Made by a program: the position numbers and the translations under genes. The notes beneath the pieces were generated by a model. It saw only the letters and a program-made list of their open reading frames with translations. It made no database searches and was not told where the DNA came from. This document shows, one piece after another, positions 47,058 to 60,638 of a stretch of 64,000 bases of DNA. The stretch covers positions 110,490,542 through 110,554,541 of the forward strand of contig CM060704.1 of the NCBI GenBank assembly GCA_030686995.1, written 5' to 3'. Numbering within the stretch: position 1 is the stretch's first letter; every line of letters starts with the position of its first letter. Origin of the DNA: Artemisia argyi (taxonomy: Eukaryota > Streptophyta > Magnoliopsida > Asterales > Asteraceae).

Positions 47058-50000
47058 ATGTGTATGCAGGGCAACCCAGAAGAGGAGCTTAAAGATCATC
47101 TTATTGTAGATAGTGGTTGCTTTGGAAGTATGACAGGAGAAAATGAGCTCTTGTCAGATTTTAAAGCTTATTTTGGAGGAAAAGTTGCATTTGGGAATGA
47201 TCCTGATGGAGGAAGAATAACTGGCAAAGGAACTATCAAAGCAGGAAACATTGATTTTGAGGATGTTAGATATGTGAAGAAGCTCAAATTCAATCTTTTG
47301 TCAGTCTCTCAGATTTGTGATAAGAAGTACCCTATGTTATTCTTTGACGCAGAATGTCTTATACTTTCTCCTGATTTTAAGTTAGAGGATATAAACTTGG
47401 TGATGCTGAGAGCACCAAGAAATAATGATGTGTATAACATAGACTTAAAGAATGTCAATTCTGCTGAAAGAACAACATGTTTGATTGCAAGAGCAACAAT
47501 GGAAGAAGCACATCAATGGCACAGAAGATTGGGGCATGTAAATTTCAAGAACATCAATAAGCTGGTCAAAGGAAATTTAGTTAGAGGTTTACCATCTAAA
47601 ACATTCAAAAATGATCACTCATGTCTTGCTTGTAAGAAGGGTAAACAGCACAAGGCTTCCTGTAAGAAGATTGATGAGAAAACCATTAGAGAGCCTTTGG
47701 AATTGCTGCACATGGATTTGTTTGGACCTGTTTCAGTTGTTAGTCTGAACAAGAAGAAGTACTGCTTGGTTGTAACAGATGACTTTAGCAGATTTAGTTG
47801 GGTCTTTTTCTTATGCTTCAAAGATGAAACTTTTGATGCTATTCATGATCTTATAATAGCACTTGAAAATCAGTTAAGACTTAAGGTTAGAGGCATTAGA
47901 TGTGATAATGGAACTGAGTTCAAGAATCATCTAATGGATGACTTTTGTGCCAAGAAAGGAATTAAAAGAGAGTTCAGTATTGCTAGAACTCCTCAGCAAA
48001 ATGGAGTTGCAGAAAGAAAGAATAGAACTCTTATAGAAGCAAGGACAATGCTTGCAGACTCCCAGTTACCTGTTCCATTCTGGGCTGAAGCTGTAAGTGT
48101 TGCTTGTTATGTGTTCAACAGAGTATTAGTGACAAAACCTCAAATGAAGACACCTTATGAGTTACTCATGGGAAAGAAGCCTAGCATCAAGTTTATGAAA
48201 CCTTTTGGATGTCCCCTAACCATTTTAAACACTGCTGATAATTTGGGCAAATTTGATGGGAAGTCAGATGAAGGATATTTATTGGGATATTGTACCAATA
48301 GCAAAGGATTCAGAGTGTACAACAGGGCTACCAAAAAGGTTCAAGAATGTCTTCATGTTGATTTTCTAGAAGAGCAAGAAAATTCTAAAGGTAAAGGTCC
48401 TGATTGGATGTTTGATCTTGATTTAATGTCTTCATTTATGAATTATGTACCTGTAAGGGAAGAAAATCAAGCTGCTCCAACTGAAGAAGAAGCACAGTAC
48501 ATTGTTCATGATGTTAATTTAAGATCTGAAGATGAGCCAAATGATAATGTCAATGATGAGAAGAAGAGTACTTCTGAGCCTCAAGGTACTGCTGAACCAA
48601 ACAGTACTGTTGATCCTCAAAGTACTGTTCCACCACAGATACCAGTATCTGATGAAGATCAAGCCATTCAAGATGAACTTAGTAGAATGCTTTTTCAAGA
48701 AACAATGGCTAAGTCTTATGAAGATGAACAAAGGAGAGCTTATGAAGCACAAAAGAAGAAGGCTAAAGGAACTGACAGTACTTTACCCCAAAGTGCTGCT
48801 AATCCATTTGAAAGTACTTTTCAACCTTTAGATACTTCAAATTGGAAAAATATTGATGCTATGAATGATTCTAACATGCCTGACTTAGAAGATACTGATG
48901 ATTTGAATGATCCAAACAAGATTACCTTAGAAGACATTGATGATGAATTGGATCAAGAAAGCATTTTCTCAGATTCTAATGAAGATCCTGATTTAACTAA
49001 TTTGGAAGATAATCTTGAAGTCTCACCAACTCCTACTCTAAGAATTCACAAAACTCATCCTGTTACCAACATAATTGGACCCTCAGCTTCAGGAGTGCTC
49101 ACAAGGACTAAGGCTAAGAATATGTCTCAACAACATACTTCTTTACTTAGTTTTATCTACAAACAAAACAGGGTGAATCACAAGGATCAGAAGTTGTGTT
49201 TATTTGCTTGTTTTCTATCTCAAGAAGAGCCAAAGAATATCAAACAAGCATTAGCCAAGGAGAGTTGGGTGGAAGCTATGCAAGAAGAACTCTTACAGTT
49301 TAAACTTCAAGAAGTATGGGTATTATGTGATTTACCTGATGGTAAGAGACTGATTGGAACAAAATGGGTCTTCAGGGTAAAAAGAGATGAAAGAGGGAAT
49401 GTTATCAATAATAAGGCAAGGTTAGTGGCTCAAGGATATAGACAGGAAGAAGGAGTAGACTATGATGAAGTCTTTGCTCCTGTGGCAAGGATTGAAGCCA
49501 TCAGGCTATTTTTGGCTTTTGCATCCTATATGGGATTTCCTGTATACCAAATGGATGTTAAAAGTGCTTTTCTATATGGCAAAATTACAGAAGAAGTTTA
49601 TGTCAAACAGCCTCCTGGTTTTGAAGATCCTACACACCCAAACAAAGTCTACAAGGTTATCAAGGCTCTGTATGGCCTTCATCAAGCTCCAAGAGCATGG
49701 TATGAAAGACTTTCCAACTTTCTATTACAACATGGTTATAGGAGAGGAGCTATTGACAAGACTTTGTTCATCAAGAGAGATAAGAAGGATATCATGCTTG
49801 TCCAAGTGTATGTAGATGATATTATTTTTGGTGCTACTAAGCAGTCTATGGTGAAGGAATTTGAAGATCTTATGCAAAAAGAGTTTCAGATGAGTTCCAT
49901 GGGAGAATTAACATTCTTCTTGGGACTTCAAGTGCAACAATCAACCAATGGAATTTATATTTGTCAAGATAAGTATGTTGCAGACATTCTTAAGAGATTC

Positions 50001-50078
50001 GATTTCACAACTGTCAAGCCTACATCTACACCAGTGGATACTAACAAACCTTTGGGAAAAGATTATACAGGTCTATGA
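47058..50078 (+). CDS. pol of the Sirevirus: protease, integrase, reverse transcriptase
   Basis: 1006 uninterrupted codons in a different frame from gag. Protease [14 protein letters not shown] (residues ~14-27). Integrase finger [15 protein letters not shown] ... [11 protein letters not shown] (~153-200) and core with [29 protein letters not shown] and [14 protein letters not shown] (~217-330). A low-complexity linker (~450-690) follows. [53 protein letters not shown] and [11 protein letters not shown] (~765-925). The frame ends at KDYTGL, after which the RNase H continues in another frame. The gag-pol junction is a stop near 47047 just before the AUG. Copies cDNA and integrates it; the enzyme core looks intact. 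Confidence 0.88.
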   Translation: MCMQGNPEEELKDHLIVDSGCFGSMTGENELLSDFKAYFGGKVAFGNDPDGGRITGKGTIKAGNIDFEDVRYVKKLKFNLLSVSQICDKKYPMLFFDAECLILSPDFKLEDINLVMLRAPRNNDVYNIDLKNVNSAERTTCLIARATMEEAHQWHRRLGHVNFKNINKLVKGNLVRGLPSKTFKNDHSCLACKKGKQHKASCKKIDEKTIREPLELLHMDLFGPVSVVSLNKKKYCLVVTDDFSRFSWVFFLCFKDETFDAIHDLIIALENQLRLKVRGIRCDNGTEFKNHLMDDFCAKKGIKREFSIARTPQQNGVAERKNRTLIEARTMLADSQLPVPFWAEAVSVACYVFNRVLVTKPQMKTPYELLMGKKPSIKFMKPFGCPLTILNTADNLGKFDGKSDEGYLLGYCTNSKGFRVYNRATKKVQECLHVDFLEEQENSKGKGPDWMFDLDLMSSFMNYVPVREENQAAPTEEEAQYIVHDVNLRSEDEPNDNVNDEKKSTSEPQGTAEPNSTVDPQSTVPPQIPVSDEDQAIQDELSRMLFQETMAKSYEDEQRRAYEAQKKKAKGTDSTLPQSAANPFESTFQPLDTSNWKNIDAMNDSNMPDLEDTDDLNDPNKITLEDIDDELDQESIFSDSNEDPDLTNLEDNLEVSPTPTLRIHKTHPVTNIIGPSASGVLTRTKAKNMSQQHTSLLSFIYKQNRVNHKDQKLCLFACFLSQEEPKNIKQALAKESWVEAMQEELLQFKLQEVWVLCDLPDGKRLIGTKWVFRVKRDERGNVINNKARLVAQGYRQEEGVDYDEVFAPVARIEAIRLFLAFASYMGFPVYQMDVKSAFLYGKITEEVYVKQPPGFEDPTHPNKVYKVIKALYGLHQAPRAWYERLSNFLLQHGYRRGAIDKTLFIKRDKKDIMLVQVYVDDIIFGATKQSMVKEFEDLMQKEFQMSSMGELTFFLGLQVQQSTNGIYICQDKYVADILKRFDFTTVKPTSTPVDTNKPLGKDYTGL

Positions 50079-50722
50079 TTGGATGTCTCATGTATTTAAC
50101 TGCATCTAGACCTGATATTACTTTTGTTGTGTGTTTATGTGCAAGACATCAAGTTCATCCAAAGGTATCACACTTGAATGCTGTCAAGAGGATTTTCAGG
50201 TACCTTAGGCAACAACCTAAGCTAGGATTATGGTATCCTAGGGACTCAGTTTTCCATCTACAAGCCTTTTCAGATAGTGATTATGCTGGGGATAACTATG
50301 ACAGAAGATCCACAACTGGAGGGTGTCAGTACCTTGGCAGCAAATTAGTCTCATGGCAATGTAAGAAACAAACAATTGCAGCAACCTCTTCCACAGAAGC
50401 AGAGTATGTAGCTGCTGCAAGTTGTTGTTCACAAGTACTTTGGTTACAAAATCAACTTTTGGATTATGGGTTCGACTTCAAGAATACTCCAATCAACATT
50501 GATAATGAGATTACTATCTGTATTGTGAAGAATCCAGTTTATCATTCCAAGACCAAGCACATTCAGATTAGGCATCATTTTATTAGAGATTGCTATGAGC
50601 ACAGGCTTATCAATGTGGTTAAAGTTCATACTGATGATAATGTAGCAGATCTACTCACAAAAGGCTTTGATGTTTCAAGATTTACTTTTTTAGTTGTGAG
50701 TATTGGCATGATTAATAATTAA
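50075..50722 (+). pseudogene. RNase H domain of the Sirevirus, frameshifted from pol
   Basis: [15 protein letters not shown], then FSDSDYAGD, ATSSTEAEYVAAASC, NIDNEITICIVKNP and DDNVADLLTK show the D-E-D-D residues of copia RNase H. It overlaps the end of pol by four bases in another frame. Normally these are one ORF, so a frameshift or small deletion near 50070 has separated it. Confidence 0.85.
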
Positions 50723-50888
50723 GCTATTTTTTAGGGGAGGCATTAGTAGTTCGTAGTTAGTCATTATTTGAAGGGAGGCTACATGTATCATTCATAAAGA
50801 AGAAATTTTATTCATCATTCAAGAGGAGTTACAACAAACCATTCTACATCATAACACAGAAACAGATGACATTCATACACAGACAAGA
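50723..50888. other. Post-pol segment of the Sirevirus with purine tracts
   Basis: TTTTTTAGGGGAGGCATTAG at 50729-50748 and GAAGGGAGG at 50770-50778 look like polypurine tracts; Sireviruses are known to carry more than one. On the minus strand 50807-50812 is AATAAA, the likely poly(A) signal of the antisense gene at 60639-61094. Confidence 0.6.
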
Positions 50889-50893
50889 CAAAC
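50889..50893. repeat. Left target-site duplication CAAAC of long-LTR element 2
   Basis: Matches 60596-60600 exactly. Confidence 0.9.
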
Positions 50894-53800
50894 TGTCACA
50901 CCCCCAATTTACCTGACTTGCAGCGGAATGGAATACCTGGGGGTGTCTGTCATAGCACCACAGTTACAGTTACATTGAACGACCTAAAGTGTCGTTTGGA
51001 AAATACTGCATTTGATCATTGAAATAATCCAGAGTTTACAAAATGAGGTCCCCAAAATGTGTTGCATGTTTATGAAAAACAAGTCATAATAGATCAAATG
51101 TTTACATAAGTGCATGAAATAATGATGAGACGCGTCGACTCCGCGACTCCATGAAGGTCCAAATGCAAGTCACATGAGCTACCTTAGTAACCTGAAATAC
51201 ATTGCTAAAACGTCAACACGAATGTTGGTGAATTCCATAGGTTTGTAAAATGTAATAATGTACGGCCACCACAAGTAAAAGTGCAAGATAAGAATCTCAT
51301 GAAAATTGTACAATAGCCTTAAGCTCATGACACCGAAGCTATGACTGATGAAACTGTAAGCCCCTCCCGAATGTTCTGCCGAAACATTCAAATGTAAAAG
51401 ACATGACATGCATCCGCTTACTGTTGGTATCCACTACCACGGATGGAGGCGTCACCCTCGATAGATCTATCCACTCACTCTCGCTTAACGTTAAATTAAC
51501 GGTTCATGATGTTACAGGGGACTTTTTCACATGGCAAGGTAACTTAAGCTATGTACATGTTTGAATACTTGGGCTCGTACTGAAATGATTGATGCAATGT
51601 ATTCCCCCCGTGGGATTTGAAAACAATCAAAAATGTTGAATTGAAAACGGGGCTATGAAAACTCACCTCAACTGATGAAACTGTGATGAAATGAAATGAA
51701 CACCAATGAACAATTTGCTGCCGCAACCCAATATGATGGTACCATGAACATGTAATGAGCTGAAAAACAAGGCGCGCACACTAGCCGCAACCTAATATGA
51801 ATGATGAACGATCTACTTTAGATCATGAAATGATGTTATGAATGTCCATGCACATGTTTCCTATACCACTCTTCTCTTTGAAAAACACTTGTTTTATCAA
51901 AAATATATAATCCAAGATTTTTAGAAAAATATTGCTATTAGAAAATATAATAAGCTAGTTATAATATATATATACTTATATATATATAACGTAAGTTTCC
52001 ATGTTAGCGTTGAAATACTCGGGTTGTAATCCTTGAAATGATGAAAACATACTCATAATAACTAATACTACGTTAGTTATAAAGCTCGGTACTTGATATT
52101 ATGTTTAGCTTAAAAATGCACTTCGTAGTTTTTGCGCCAAATTATATTAAAAGCTGTCAATTATAAAAGGGTTTTAGCCGATATTCAAACGAGTATATCT
52201 TTGTCGTTACTTGTCCGTTTTACTTGTTCTTTATATCCACGGTTACGTCTTAGTATGTAGTAATATATTTTGGAAAGCTCGGCTCCTCCGGGTTACGTCT
52301 AAAGCCTCTTTTTGACCGACGAAAAACGTCCAACAGCAACTAATTTCCAGAAAATACTTTTCGTCAACAATCTTGCAAAAATCATAACTTCTTCGTTATT
52401 AACTCTTTTCAATCCGTTCTTTCGCCTACGGATTCGTTTTTGAAAGTATTTTCTAAAAATTTTGCCAAAGTTCCCTTGGTGTTTACTGATTTTCCAGATT
52501 TTTACAAAACGGGACAGCATGTCTAAAATAGGTTCCAAATCATGTTTTCAAGGTTAAAAACTAATTTCTACCATCACCAAACCTCTTGTAATCACCACAT
52601 GACTAATCTAATCCTACCATACACCTTCTTAGGGTGTCATGGACTCCTAACCAAGTTATTAGAGCAAGGGGATTCATAACTAAAAAGTTAGGGTTTGTAT
52701 GTTTCTTTTTAGCCAAAATAAAGTGTGGTATAGCTACTTGTACATGGTTTTTAGCATGATACTTATGTAATACATGTAAAAATAGGATGATCCATGAAAA
52801 AATAAAGATGAAAACTTACTTGACAAAATGAGATGATTATAGGATGATTATGCTTGATGTTCTTGTGTTTTTGTTGCTTGATTCTTGATTAGGCTTGTAA
52901 AATGAACAAGTTTTGTGTTTTACTTTATGAAAAATGATCACTTGATCCTTGTGATGATTATGGGTCGTGGGTTTGGAGATGGAAATGGGGAAGATGAGAT
53001 GAAAAATGTTCTTAGCTTAAAAGGTGAATTATGATTTTGGAAAATTAGTAAAGTTAGGTTATAATGTGTTTATTAGTAAAATACTTAGGAGTTAATGCAA
53101 TAGGTTAAAGGGGTGGTCTTGGGGCCGGTTTTCAAAGGGTATAAGGGGGGGTAGGGTACTTGGTAGTTATTTAGAAATCCTTGTAAGAATTTGCACTAGT
53201 TTGCGTTTTTTTAGTTACGATCGGGTACCGGTTATATTAGAAATAAATGTTCACGAAGTTTACCGGGATGAAATAAAGTTATAATAATGTTGAAAACATA
53301 TTAAAAATATATTGGGTACATTTACTGAGTGATCGGGTGATTAATGTTTAATTTTAACGAAAACCGTCGTTATATTCATACGCGTACGTTATAAATAAAA
53401 TAAATTTCCAAAATACTGGGTAACTGAATGTTATAACTTTTATGATGTTAAAATGGATATAAAAATATGTCGGGACCATTGTGGGAATATTTAGATATAT
53501 TCGTCGTGTATAAACCGGGTGTTAACGTTTACTATAATTACTTATACGTAAAAACGTTAAATGTACTGAATATAGTAATTTGAAAATCCTGAGAGTGGTA
53601 TAACATGAAAATGACCTACTGATGATATGCAGACTATCTCCAGTCCGTATGCAGTGTTCTTAACACTAATGAAATGAATTCGCACCTAACCCTATCCGGT
53701 TACGCGAATTTGAATATCCGTAAACTAAATTTACGATGAAATGTGTAATGCACGTGAATGATGAAATCTTTTCCCGCAATGAATAGTGTTCCGTGAATAG

Positions 53801-53941
53801 TAAAATTTTTGAATGCTCCTCGGAATGTCAAACTGACACCAAAAATGATGAATAGTAAACTGATGAATAGTGTTTGATGAATAGTGTTTTTCCAAAGTTC
53901 GGGAAATGACCTGAAATGACCTGAAATGGTGAGTTGTGACA
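50894..53941 (-). repeat. LTR (3' LTR in element sense) of long-LTR element 2
   Basis: 3048 bp. Starts TGTCACACCCCCAATTTACC and ends GAGTTGTGACA. Near its start is an inverted repeat ACACCCCCA/TGGGGGTGT, like the one in long-LTR element 1. The frames at 51179-51409, 51544-51726 and 52299-52538 recur unchanged in the right LTR but have no motif; I treat them as chance. Confidence 0.9.
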
Positions 53942-56900
53942 GTCTTCCCCTCTAAAAGGAACTTCGTCCCGAAGTTCAGTTTATGTTGGTCTCTGAGAAT
54001 GTATTGATGAAAAGGTGATGATAATCGAGAATTCCAGCGAACTCTTAACGACAGGAATTCGACTCTGTTTCAACTGTTTGACCACACGGTCCATGATTTC
54101 TGTTGGTTCTCTTACAAGGTCTGAGATTGTCATTTGGGTTGGATCCCTTCCAATGGAATCATGAGTGACTCATCTGTAAGTCATTTATGGGGATCTGAAA
54201 ATGTGAAATATGTTCGTGTAATCCTGTTGTTCTCTGGCAATGTTCAAATCTTGACGGCCACTAGGCCTACCCTGTCTGAAATATAAATGGTCCAGTGTAT
54301 ATTGGTGTAACTTTCCAAGTTTTCTGAATGATAACATGCCTTTCCTAGGCAGAACTTTCTGCATAACTCTGCAGAACTTGAAGTTTTAATGGTTTACGAC
54401 TTATTGAACTTGTAACTGATTCTTGACTTGTAGAAAATTTCTGGTTATCTCATGAATGCCTACTGAACTAGTGAGTTGAGCTTTTTCTGAGTTTGGCCCA
54501 TCAATCGATGGTCTGCGCTTCTTAATGTTTTAAATGTGGTACTGGTAATATATACTGCTGAATTCTGCCAGAACTCAAGTTTGTATGCTAGTTGGTCGAT
54601 TCTAAAATGAATCTTAAATAGTCCAATATGCTAAAGGTTCAACCTTTCTTGTTATCCAATTTGTATCATGCCAATCCAAGGCAATGCTTTTAACTTAGTT
54701 TGTTCTCCCACTTGAATCTGGATGGTTTGTTATTCAGGATACCCAATCCAAATGATATGTGTTATGTACCAATCTAACTTCTGCCAGTTTCTCGCTGTTA
54801 GTGTGATAACTATTGTTGTAGATGAATTTGATTTATGTTAAGTGATTATTCCAACCATTTACAGGGTCAATCACTCATGCTCTGAGTATACTTTCCTATG
54901 TTTGAATTGTTCTCTCGCTTTGACCATCGTTCTGAGGGTGATAGGTGATGTTCACATCTAAATGGGTTTCTGAAGGAAATCCTGAAATGATTACCTGAAG
55001 TCCAAGTTGAATCGGTTTCCTTAACAGGAAAAACTGAAATGGGTACAATAAACCTTTGTGACTAATTTCCTAACGTTCGGTCCTTCGAACTTGGCGTTAT
55101 ATGAAGGGATAGAATATAGGTAACAATTTGATTCCTTGTGTTTTGTTCCAACGGATGATAAGACATAAGTCCTTCTTTGTCTATTGGGTTTGGTCTCCAC
55201 TACTGAAGTTCATGATTAATTTGTGATGTCCTTCCTAATTCCTTCATCACATATTCCAAATATTCTCTATTGTCCGGTCACAATTCCTAATGCATAAGCG
55301 ATGTTGTAGGGAAAGTGGTTCTGAAAATTTGTCTCGCGATTGTGAGTTTTGGTTGAAATCTTTTTCTGAATAAACGAATTTAGAAAATGGAGCAGATGAT
55401 TTACTAAGTAATATTTTTCCTGATGATTCAAAATTTCAGTAGTTATGAAGTAGAAAAATGTTTTCAAACATGTTGTGATTAAGACTGCTTACCAAAGTTT
55501 GATGTTTATGTATATTTCTCATTGTACCATAGTGTTGCTAAAGTTTGACCAAAAAGGATCGTACTTGTTCAAAATAGGAATTTCAGAAATCATTTTTCCA
55601 CAAGGTATGTGATTTATGTAAACGCATCAACTTTATTTAAAAGTGAAAACACTAACAAGGATAAAATGGTAGAATAGGAAATGTTCGCTTAAATGCATAG
55701 ATGTCTAACACTTAGTTCCTGAAGTTAGATAATGTCTATTGATGGTTATCTGGCATAACTACAAGCATAGGTATTTAGACTAACTTAAGTCCTGAAATGG
55801 TTTATCGTTGTAATTGGCATGGCGAACGTATCACTTGATGTTGTGTCGATAAATGTCTATTCTGTTTTCCCATGTAGATGAGGAGATATGTTCTGGTTTG
55901 ATCCCTTGCTTGGTATGAAGGTGAGGTTATCTGAAATTTCTAGACATAATGCCTTAGAGGAATCTACATTGATATTCTTGTTTCAAACAATTTTCCTTTG
56001 TGAAAGCTTACTGCAGGAAAGTTCATGTATGGATGAGGCCATGTTTAAATGAAATGCTCTACAGTCTCAATTAGAAGCTTGGTTTATTTCTATTGTGTTG
56101 TCCTGCGGACATCTATATTGAGTTCAATCCTGTAGCTCAGTCTAGCTAGTGCCTTTAAATGATAGAATTTGACAACTAAGTCAGTGATGGTGATTCAGAT
56201 GGTCTCGCAGTATCTTAGAATTGTTGTTGAGTTATGAATTCTCTCACTATATACTTCTAGTCCTGGTTAGTAGTTCTGTAATCCTTTCGTTGCTTCTATT
56301 GTATTGAGGAATCCTGCATGTAATTGATATGGAAAGTCTCTCTAGGGAAGTCAATGGGAAAAATCCAACTTAATGTCTGAATGAGTGACTGGTGGGGTAA
56401 GTATCCAGGGATAGTTCGGCAAAAGGGGTGTTTATGAAAGAGTTCCTTTGTTTACAAAACTTTTGGATGAAGATTGTTATCAACAATCCTTTGAAAAGGT
56501 AATTATTTCCTTCATGGCATAATCCTTCCTGAATTTTACATAGGTGATCAGGCTATGTATAATTGAGGACTAATGATGCGATGTTGGATTTTGTCAAAAT
56601 ATCATAACTTTCCTCAAAAGTTTTAGATGGTGTTCAACGCATTGTTATTAAAATGGTGTCCTGATGTTTTCTTTCAAATAACATAAAAATTGCCTCGCAT
56701 AATAATAGTAAATACTTGGTGTAATGACAGAAAATCAATTTATAGGATGGTAATAAAATAGCTTACTTCAGAAATTTTTCTGTAAATCAGTTTCCCCATA
56801 TGATAGTAAAATAGCTTGAATGGTGTATTGGATACATGGGTGAATCTTGTCGAATGGTAATAGTCTACTAATTCGTCAAAAACGAAATCAACCTAATTCC

Positions 56901-57571
56901 TGATGAGACAATGCTAAAATGTTGCGAAACGATTGAAGTCTGAGCAAATGGGAATGGAAAAGGAAATGACAATGATGGTACTAGTGAATGGAATACTACC
57001 CTCTTTCGCGCTACCTCGCGACATCCAAGAGGTAAAACTAAAGTACATACTGTGGGAAGGCCAATAGTGTAATAAGTAACTGATGGTGGTGATAGTACCT
57101 GAGTAGTAAGTGCCCTACTAGTGAAGGGAAGAAAACACACTATCTTCCTTGAAATAAGCATCCTAATAAGTCCATTTAGATTAAGTCTGAATACACTACC
57201 AAAAGGCATTCTATGTATGGGCTGAATGATAGGAAAACCCTGTTCCTATGGCAAATCAATAGTACTAATGGTGGTGTAAATGCAACTGGTGGTATAATGG
57301 TAGTGGAAGATGACAAGGCATCTTCAATGTCGGTATCCGATAAAAGGATGTCAGGGTGAGTATCTGAAGACATGTCACTTGTGAACCAGGTCAATAAAAT
57401 GATATACATATACGGATATGAGTATAAATAACTCGCACAGGGTATGTATGAAACAACATGTATCATGATTATGCACTTATGATGAAATGATGAGATGCTA
57501 TGCTGATGTGGTTATAGTCTAGGGTCCAAGATACATCCTAGTTCGCTATAACCTTAGCTCTGATGCCAATC
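53942..57571 (-). pseudogene. Decayed interior (pol relic) of long-LTR element 2
   Basis: No open frame of size, but on the minus strand around 54985-54870 the reading VNITYHPQNDGQSERTIQT is recognisable integrase sequence (family consensus HPQTDGQSERTIQTLE). Stop codons follow within it. This region therefore descends from a coding gypsy pol. The other segments are too decayed to assign by eye. The primer site is at its right end, the polypurine tract at its left end. Confidence 0.7.
57557..57568 (-). other. Primer-binding site of long-LTR element 2
   Basis: Minus strand TGGCATCAGAGC, three bases inside the LTR; same variant as in long-LTR element 1. Confidence 0.82.
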
Positions 57572-60500
57572 TGTCACACCCCCAATTTACCTGACTTGCA
57601 GCGGAATGGAATACCTGGGGGTGTCTGTCATAGCACCACAGTTACAGTTACATTGAACGACCTAAAGTGTCGTTTGGAAAATACTGCATTTGATCATTGA
57701 AATAATCCAGAGTTTACAAAATGAGGTCCCTAAAATGTGTTGCATGTTTATGAAAAACAAGTCATAATAGATCAAATGTTTACATAAGTGCATGAAATAA
57801 TGATGAGACGCGTCGACTCCGCGACTCCATGAAGGTCCAAATGCAAGTCACATGAGCTACCTTAGTAACCTGAAATACATTGCTAAAACGTCAACACGAA
57901 TGTTGGTGAATTCCATAGGTTTGTAAAATGTAATAATGTACGGCCACCACAAGTAAAAGTGCAAGATAAGAATCTCATGAAAATTGTACAATAGCCTTAA
58001 GCTCATGACACCGAAGCTATGACTGATGAAACTGTAAGCCCCTCCCGAATGTTCTGCCGAAACATTCAAATGTAAAAGACATGACATGCATCCGCTTACT
58101 GTTGGTATCCACTACCACGGATGGAGGCGTCACCCTCGATAGATCTATCCACTCACTCTCGCTTAACGTTAAATTAACGGTTCATGATGTTACAGGGGAC
58201 TTTTTCACATGGCAAGGTAACTTAAGCTATGTACATGTTTGAATACTTGGGCTCGTACTGAAATGATTGATGCAATGTATTCCCCCCGTGGGATTTGAAA
58301 ACAATCAAAAATGTTGAATTGAAAACGGGGCTATGAAAACTCACCTCAACTGATGAAACTGTGATGAAATGAAATGAACACCAATGAACAATTTGCTGCC
58401 GCAACCCAATATGATGGTACCATGAACATGTAATGAGCTGAAAAACAAGGCGCGCACACTAGCCGCAACCTAATATGAATGATGAACGATCTACTTTAGA
58501 TCATGAAATGATGTTATGAATGTCCATGCACATGTTTCCTATACCACTCTTCTCTTTGAAAAACACTTGTTTTATCAAAAATATATAATCCAAGATTTTT
58601 AGAAAAATATTGCTATTAGAAAATATAATAAGCTAGTTATAATATATATATACTTATATATATATAACGTAAGTTTCCATGTTAGCGTTGAAATACTCGG
58701 GTTGTAATCCTTGAAATGATGAAAACATACTCATAATAACTAATACTACGTTAGTTATAAAGCTCGGTACTTGATATTATGTTTAGCTTAAAAATGCACT
58801 TCGTAGTTTTTGCGCCAAATTATATTAAAAGCTGTCAATTATAAAAGGGTTTTAGCCGATATTCAAACGAGTATATCTTTGTCGTTACTTGTCCGTTTTA
58901 CTTGTTCTTTATATCCACGGTTACGTCTTAGTATGTAGTAATATATTTTGGAAAGCTCGGCTCCTCCGGGTTACGTCTAAAGCCTCTTTTTGACCGACGA
59001 AAAACGTCCAACAGCAACTAATTTCCAGAAAATACTTTTCGTCAACAATCTTGCAAAAATCATAACTTCTTCGTTATTAACTCTTTTCAATCCATTCTTT
59101 CGCCTACGGATTCGTTTTTGAAAGTATTTTCTAAAAATTTTGCCAAAGTTCCCTTGGTGTTTACTGATTTTCCAGATTTTTACAAAACGGGACAGCATGT
59201 CTAAAATAGGTTCCAAATCATGTTTTCAAGGTTAAAAACTAATTTCTACCATCACCAAACCTCTTGTAATCACCACATGACTAATCTAATCCTACCATAC
59301 ACCTTCTTAGGGTGTCATGGACTCCTAACCAAGTTATTAGAGCAAGGGGATTCATAACTAAAAAGTTAGGGTTTGTATGTTTCTTTTTAGCCAAAATAAA
59401 GTGTGGTATAGCTACTTGTACATGGTTTTTAGCATGATACTTATGTAATACATGTAAAAATAGGATGATCCATGAAAAAATAAAGATGAAAACTTACTTG
59501 ACAAAATGAGATGATTATAGGATGATTATGCTTGATGTTCTTGTGTTTTTGTTGCTTGATTCTTGATTAGGCTTGTAAAATGAACAAGTTTTGTGTTTTA
59601 CTTTATGAAAAATGATCACTTGATCCTTGTGATGATTATGGGTCGTGGGTTTGGAGATGGAAATGGGGAAGATGAGATGAAAAATGTTCTTAGCTTAAAA
59701 GGTGAATTATGATTTTGGAAAATTAGTAAAGTTAGGTTATAATGTGTTTATTAGTAAAATACTTAGGAGTTAATGCAATAGGTTAAAGGGGTGGTCTTGG
59801 GGCCGGTTTTCAAAGGGTATAAGGGGGGGTAGGGTACTTGGTAGTTATTTAGAAATCCTTGTAAGAATTTGCACTAGTTTGCGTTTTTTTAGTTACGATC
59901 GGGTACCGGTTATATTAGAAATAAATGTTCACGAAGTTTACCGGGATGAAATAAAGTTATAATAATGTTGAAAACATATTAAAAATATATTGGGTACATT
60001 TACTGAGTGATCGGGTGATTAATGTTTAATTTTAACGAAAACCGTCGTTATATTCATACGCGTACGTTATAAATAAAATAAATTTCCAAAATACTGGGTA
60101 ACTGAATGTTATAACTTTTATGATGTTAAAATGGATATAAAAATATGTCGGGACCATTGTGGGAATATTTAGATATATTCGTCGTGTATAAACCGGGTGT
60201 TAACGTTTACTATAATTACTTATACGTAAAAACGTTAAATGTACTGAATATAGTAATTTGAAAATCCTGAGAGTGGTATAACATGAAAATGACCTACTGA
60301 TGATATGCAGACTATCTCCAGTCCGTATGCAGTGTTCTTAACACTAATGAAATGAATTCGCACCTAACCCTATCCGGTTACGCGAATTTGAATATCCGTA
60401 AACTAAATTTACGATGAAATGTGTAATGCACGTGAATGATGAAATCTTTTCCCGCAATGAATAGTGATCCGTGAATAGTAAAATTTTTGAATGCTCCTCG

Positions 60501-60595
60501 GAATGTCAAACTGACACCAAAAATGATGAATAGTAAACTGATGAATAGTGTTTTTCCAAAGTTCGGGAAATGACCTGAAATGGTGAGTTGTGACA
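57572..60595 (-). repeat. LTR (5' LTR in element sense) of long-LTR element 2
   Basis: 3024 bp, direct repeat of 50894-53941. It lacks one GATGAATAGTGTTT unit and one short TGACCTGAAA unit near the end. Confidence 0.9.
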
Positions 60596-60600
60596 CAAAC
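60596..60600. repeat. Right target-site duplication CAAAC of long-LTR element 2
   Basis: Matches 50889-50893; Sirevirus sequence resumes after it. Confidence 0.9.
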
Positions 60601-60638
60601 AAACAACTTCCACAACCTACTACCAAGCTCCACACAAC

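Larger units (their letters stand above)
50894..60595 (-). mobile_element. Tekay/Del-like long-LTR gypsy retrotransposon 2
   Basis: LTRs 50894-53941 and 57572-60595 with a perfect CAAAC target duplication and a decayed 3.6-kb interior. Minus orientation: the right LTR ends GGGTGTGACA, then GAT and the tRNA-iMet-type site TGGCATCAGAGC (57557-57568). A polypurine tract AGAGGGGAAGAC abuts the left LTR. The LTRs look near-identical apart from small duplications in the left one (3048 against 3024 bp), so insertion is recent. A decayed gypsy integrase near 54870-54985 points to Tekay/Del. Confidence 0.88.

Noticed and set aside
50238..50629. Minus-strand frames within the RNase H region
   Set aside because: They are antisense to a well-supported RNase H frame.
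51179..52538. Frames conserved between both 3-kb LTRs of element 2
   Set aside because: Conservation is due to LTR duplication at insertion, not selection; there is no motif and they are short.
57176..57466. Small minus-strand frame near the primer site of element 2
   Set aside because: No similarity to gag and very short; the expected gag region here is decayed.
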